From Serendipita indica DSM 11827 (lineage: Eukaryota > Basidiomycota > Agaricomycetes > Sebacinales > Serendipitaceae): 64,000 nucleotides of DNA. Positions 60,598-64,000 of this stretch are shown here, in pieces. The stretch is from positions 310,001 to 374,000 of the forward strand of contig CAJVGD010000015.1 of assembly GCA_910890315.1 (NCBI GenBank), in the 5' to 3' direction. Within the stretch, counting starts at the first letter, position 1. Every line of letters starts with the position of its first letter. The notes under the pieces are model-generated. The model ran no database searches and was not told where the DNA came from. It was given only the letters and a program-made list of their open reading frames with translations. Both the position numbers and the translations under genes were made by a program.

Positions 60598-63011
60598 TTA
60601 TTGTTCCTCAGTCCCTTCACCCGCTGCCTCTTTCATCAACTCATCCCACAGTCCCTTGGGCATAAACCGGGCCTCGAGGTACTGTCGGACCAGCACATGC
60701 AACCGGAAGAATGCACCGCACTCTTCGTCGAGCAAACTTTCCATCGCCTTTCTCGTCGGACTTGCCATGTACCGACCAGCGAGGACCGGAAACCCGCGTG
60801 TCCCTGCATTTCGTGGTTGGAGCAATTGGTTGACAGCCTTGGAGTGCAGTCGATTGTCCACATCGGAAGAGGAGAGCGCAAAGGCTGCCCAGGACATGGA
60901 GTCGGAAATGGTGATTGAGTCTTCGAGGCCAGTCGACGTCAACCACGTCGCGTCCACGTAGCGGCGTTGAAGTCGTGGGATGACGGCCATTTCCTTTTGC
61001 ACCTTTTCTCGAATCTTGATCTTGCATACCTCGTCCACACTCTGCTCGGATGTGCCTTTCGAGTCTGTCGACGTAGATGCAATCTGTTTTGACAAAAGGG
61101 TCAAATACGACGCCCTCGCAGCTGCATCTGCCTTTTTCTTTTGCCCATCTGACAGGTCGGCGTAAAGCGCGTGTTTAGAGGCACCAACGTCGATGTCCAT
61201 GAGTGGCGAACCGAGGGAGAATCGATGGGCATGCCACCGGAGTTGGACGACCAGAGGTTGGATCAACGAAACGGCTCCAAACGACGAAGTCGTCGCTACG
61301 GACTCGCGCTAACGGAATTCAGTAGAGTTCGTAACGGACAATAATGACTCACTGTATCGAGATCGCGAATAGAAACCAAGACATCTCGGCCCGCCAGTGC
61401 GACCAGACGAGCAATCGCGTCGGTGCTTTCTTCTGCTGATTGCTCCATGTAGTTGAAGAGGAGGGATGTTCCAACGGTGCGTGATCGCTCTATATCTGCT
61501 GCTTTCATCTATCTGGGTATTAGTAGTCATCCACGCTGACAAAGCACCCTCACAATACGCTTGGAGATGGAGAGTCCATACGGGACAACCTTGAGACACG
61601 CTGCCGCTTGACCTAGTTCGCAGACCATGGTATAATTGACTAGTTGGCGCAGCTCTGTACTGATGTACCGTCCAGCAAGAATGCCTGCATTCGTTGCTGG
61701 GATCTGGAGAAAGATTAGCGCACAAACAAAATTCAGAGGATAGATTGTTTACATCTATAATGATTCTATTAAGGGGAATGCCGACTCCTTGAAATGCTTG
61801 ATGGAGACGGATCACCTTTGACATTCATTAGGACTGGAACCTTTGGGGCATGAAGCTTACATTATCAACCATCTGCACAGCATTGTTGGATAGTCGAGGG
61901 TCGACCGGTACATGAAGGTAACCGGTCGATGGGAGCCTATCCAGTGCGTCTAGACCGACGAGAGCAATCTAAAGATTCGTCATTCCCACTACAGAACTTG
62001 GCGAGAATCAACGTACAAATACCTGGAGAGCGTGATAGATTCGACGCTCTCGGATTCCCGACTCATACTTTGCCTTTTCTCCAAACGGATATTTGATACA
62101 CGCGCTCCGGCAAGCGAACCACATATGGTAGAGAACAGTACCAGACTTTCTCTTGACCGCACCAATAGAATTGGAAGGAGAAAACGGAGCTGGTTCACCG
62201 GAAAGCAGCTGTAGGATCGAGGGAATAGATATGATACAGTCGTCAGGTTTATCCTCTGATAAATCTGGGATGGTTGGTCAGATTATGATAAATCAAGCAG
62301 CTTAAACCGCACCGTCCGTATCGAGTGAATAGCCTACGAGCCGTTTGCCACCCACGCGCAACGCACCATGAATGTCGTTTTCGTCCGGTAATACGGGTCG
62401 AACGGGTTCCGGCTCTTCTTGAACCATCTGAGCAGATGAATCAAGGCTTTCGTTGGAGGAAGGCGTGGCGGACGTGTGTTGCTTCTTGGTGGCTCGAGAC
62501 GTCAACCCGCTGAGCCGCTTGGACAATTTGGCAGAGGCATCGCTCGCACTCGACGCAGCAGAACGCTTCCGCTTGACACCCTTCTTGGACGAACCTCTCA
62601 TATCGACCACAGCCGTGCGTAGCGTATCCGCCGACCTAGGCAAAAGGGACGAGGCACGGTGGCGAAGGAGGATAATCCGGCTCGCTCCCGCGTTTGCAAC
62701 TTGTCCTTTCCGGGATCCTCTTTCTCTGGATATCGATTCTCCGACGAAACGTGCACTGCCGAATCGTTGCTTGGACTGGAGAAAGAGGTGGATCTTCTTC
62801 TTTCGGACAAGCCGTGTTTTAGCTGCTGATCCCCATCGCTCGGACGGATTCTGGTCGTCGACAATGAGGACATGGTCCGTTTGCGTGGTGGATCCGTCGA
62901 GGCCAGCGGGGGTGTTTGTTGCGTCGGTGCAGAGGGAACGAGGGCGAGTTTGGGGCTCGGGGAAGCGACGAGATTGAAAAAGGTGGAAAACATTTGGATG
63001 ATGGCGGGCAT
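60598..63011 (-). CDS. Transaldolase-like protein lacking the catalytic lysine
   Basis: At least eight exons that keep frame. Disordered N-terminus from MPAIIQMFSTFFN with a KRKRSAASSASDASAKLSKRL basic stretch; then LQVFIALVGLDALDRLP, VPVDPRLSNNAVQMVDN, GIPLNRIIIDIPATNAGILAGRYI, NYTMVCELGQAAACLKVVPYG and a long helical C-terminus. The order is that of transaldolases: V..D.RLS, then R.LI.I..T..GI.A, then N.T......QA.AC. In active enzymes the Schiff-base Lys sits in RVLIKIAST; here the place is RIIIDIPAT, so Asp replaces Lys. I infer a catalytically dead or altered relative. Both tails are absent from ordinary transaldolase. Joins include a 41-nt intron near 62590-62630. Confidence 0.6.
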
Positions 63012-63518
63012 TGTGAAAAAAGCAAAAAGGACGTCTGGGGGATTTGTCAAGCACCACGGGTTATGTTGCGGGCGACTCGTTTGCAGCGTGCGGCCGGCAC
63101 GTGCATCCTGCTATGCGCGGGCTGAAGGGCTATGGAGACTTTTATGCGTATTACGAGGCTTGTTATGATTTGTCGGCGCAGATAATGACGTCCTGCGAGA
63201 AACTCTGCACTCGGTTGAGCGAGCAGAGGTCTATTGATAGTCTAGAATCGACTCAATAAGAGCACGTAAGAATAGCAAAGTGTAATATACATACCAAGTT
63301 GTCGAATAGCGGCATTTAAGTCATCACGGGCTTCTAATTAGAACAGCAGCGGATTCAAACTCTAAACAGAGTCGCAGAAAGAAAACCCTAGACAACTCAT
63401 TTGCACTATTCGTTCATGATGGGTACTCTGATAGCCACGTAGATGTGGCAGCTTGGAAGTTGGTCCCGACCACGTCAACCCAAGGCCTAGTCGACGTCTC
63501 CAGCTAACGTAGACGCAA
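63012..63518. other. Divergent spacer between the transaldolase-like gene and the last gene
   Basis: No gene seen; presumably the shared promoter region of two divergent genes. Confidence 0.5.
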
Positions 63519-64000
63519 ATGGAGGTTCTCATGCGACCCCCAAACGCTCCATCTTCTCGCCTTTTTGCTCACCAGTCTCCGTCGCCCGCCACTGGGGACC
63601 CCGTAGCCAAACATTCGCGGGATGAATCCCAAAAAAGACACGTTTTTGATATGATCACCTCTGAACTCATGAAGATTGGCGCAATTCCACTCTCTCGGTT
63701 CACGACGGAGGACAATCCCCAGGAGCAGCCTTACGACGACGAAGAGACAAAGATGAAAATCGACAATCTCGACGAAAGGAATGTCCCCAACGGGAAACAA
63801 GAGCAGCAGGCCGTGGCGAAAATCTACGAAGCCTGCATGCGCACTTTTGAGAGCAGCGACGCAATAAGCTTTGATTTTACTCACGAGGGTGATATTCATT
63901 CCAAAGGTATGCTGCTTGACTCGTGCCCTTCCTCAAGTTTGTTGCTGACGTCGCGTCAGCTCTTCAATGCATTTTGACTATCACTCGACCTGACGGCCAC
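63519..64000 (+). CDS. Unknown protein, 3' partial at the window edge
   Basis: Exon 1 63519-63906, intron 63907-63959 (GTATGC...CGTCAG), exon 2 from 63960 and still open at 64000 (LQCILTITRPDGH). The visible 143 residues start MEVLMRPPNAPSSRLFAHQ, are polar and acidic (TEDNPQEQPYDDEETKMKIDN), and then become more folded (AVAKIYEACMRTFESSDAISFDF). No family recognised from this part. Confidence 0.55.

Noticed and set aside
1-64000. Transposons, LTR elements, CRISPR arrays, prophage or plasmid features
   Set aside because: No reverse transcriptase, integrase, transposase or capsid-like frame, no regularly spaced repeats and no terminal repeats were found; repeats present are explained by gene duplication.

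Overview
The window reads as nuclear DNA of a filamentous basidiomycete (Agaricomycetes). Almost every gene is split by short introns of about 40-60 nt with GT...AG ends and CTAAC/CTGAT-like branch sites. It carries a large stock of divergent F-box genes, TPR-SET proteins, an Sds3-type chromatin subunit, secreted M43 metalloproteases and His/Ser-rich low-complexity proteins. A Ceratobasidium/Rhizoctonia-like fungus would fit, but that is inference from gene families; no marker gene is present. I see no rRNA or tRNA gene, CRISPR array or recognisable transposon.

Layout. 0-8.6 kb: four tandem plus-strand copies (A-D) of one F-box family, the first cut by the window edge; C and D share a 155-bp identical block. 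10.1-12.4 kb: a seven-exon low-complexity gene on the minus strand. 13.7-16.6 kb: a broken and an intact copy of a second F-box-like family. 16.9-19.0 kb: a trypsin-like protease with a full His/Asp/Ser triad and a coiled-coil insert, followed by an unknown gene (19.2-20.1 kb). 20.3-22.8 kb: a single-pass membrane protein. 23.2-24.3 kb: an unknown plus-strand gene. 24.4-28.3 kb: two further minus-strand members (E, F) of the A-D family. 28.5-28.7 kb: a small secreted peptide. 30.3-32.6 kb: an AAA ATPase. 32.8-34.5 kb: a BBE-like FAD oxidase.

36.6-49.5 kb is shaped by three M43 metalloprotease paralogues (O, P, Q), their duplicated upstream regions and a 65-residue relative made only of signal peptide and propeptide start. 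Between them lie two F-box genes and a molybdenum-cofactor-sulfurase-like gene. 50.3-50.8 kb: a small secreted protein. 50.9-56.3 kb: two tandem TPR-SET genes. 56.5-60.5 kb: an Sds3-family gene with a GC-AG intron and a His-rich tail. 60.6-63.0 kb: a transaldolase-like gene without the usual lysine. 63.5 kb to the end: the start of an unknown gene.

The common theme is local duplication and decay: six F-box copies, two F-box-like copies, three to four M43 copies and two TPR-SET copies, with several members carrying frame changes, a nonsense codon or lost catalytic residues. The exon structures below were built by hand from splice signals and paralogue alignment. Most junctions keep frame; uncertain ones are flagged.
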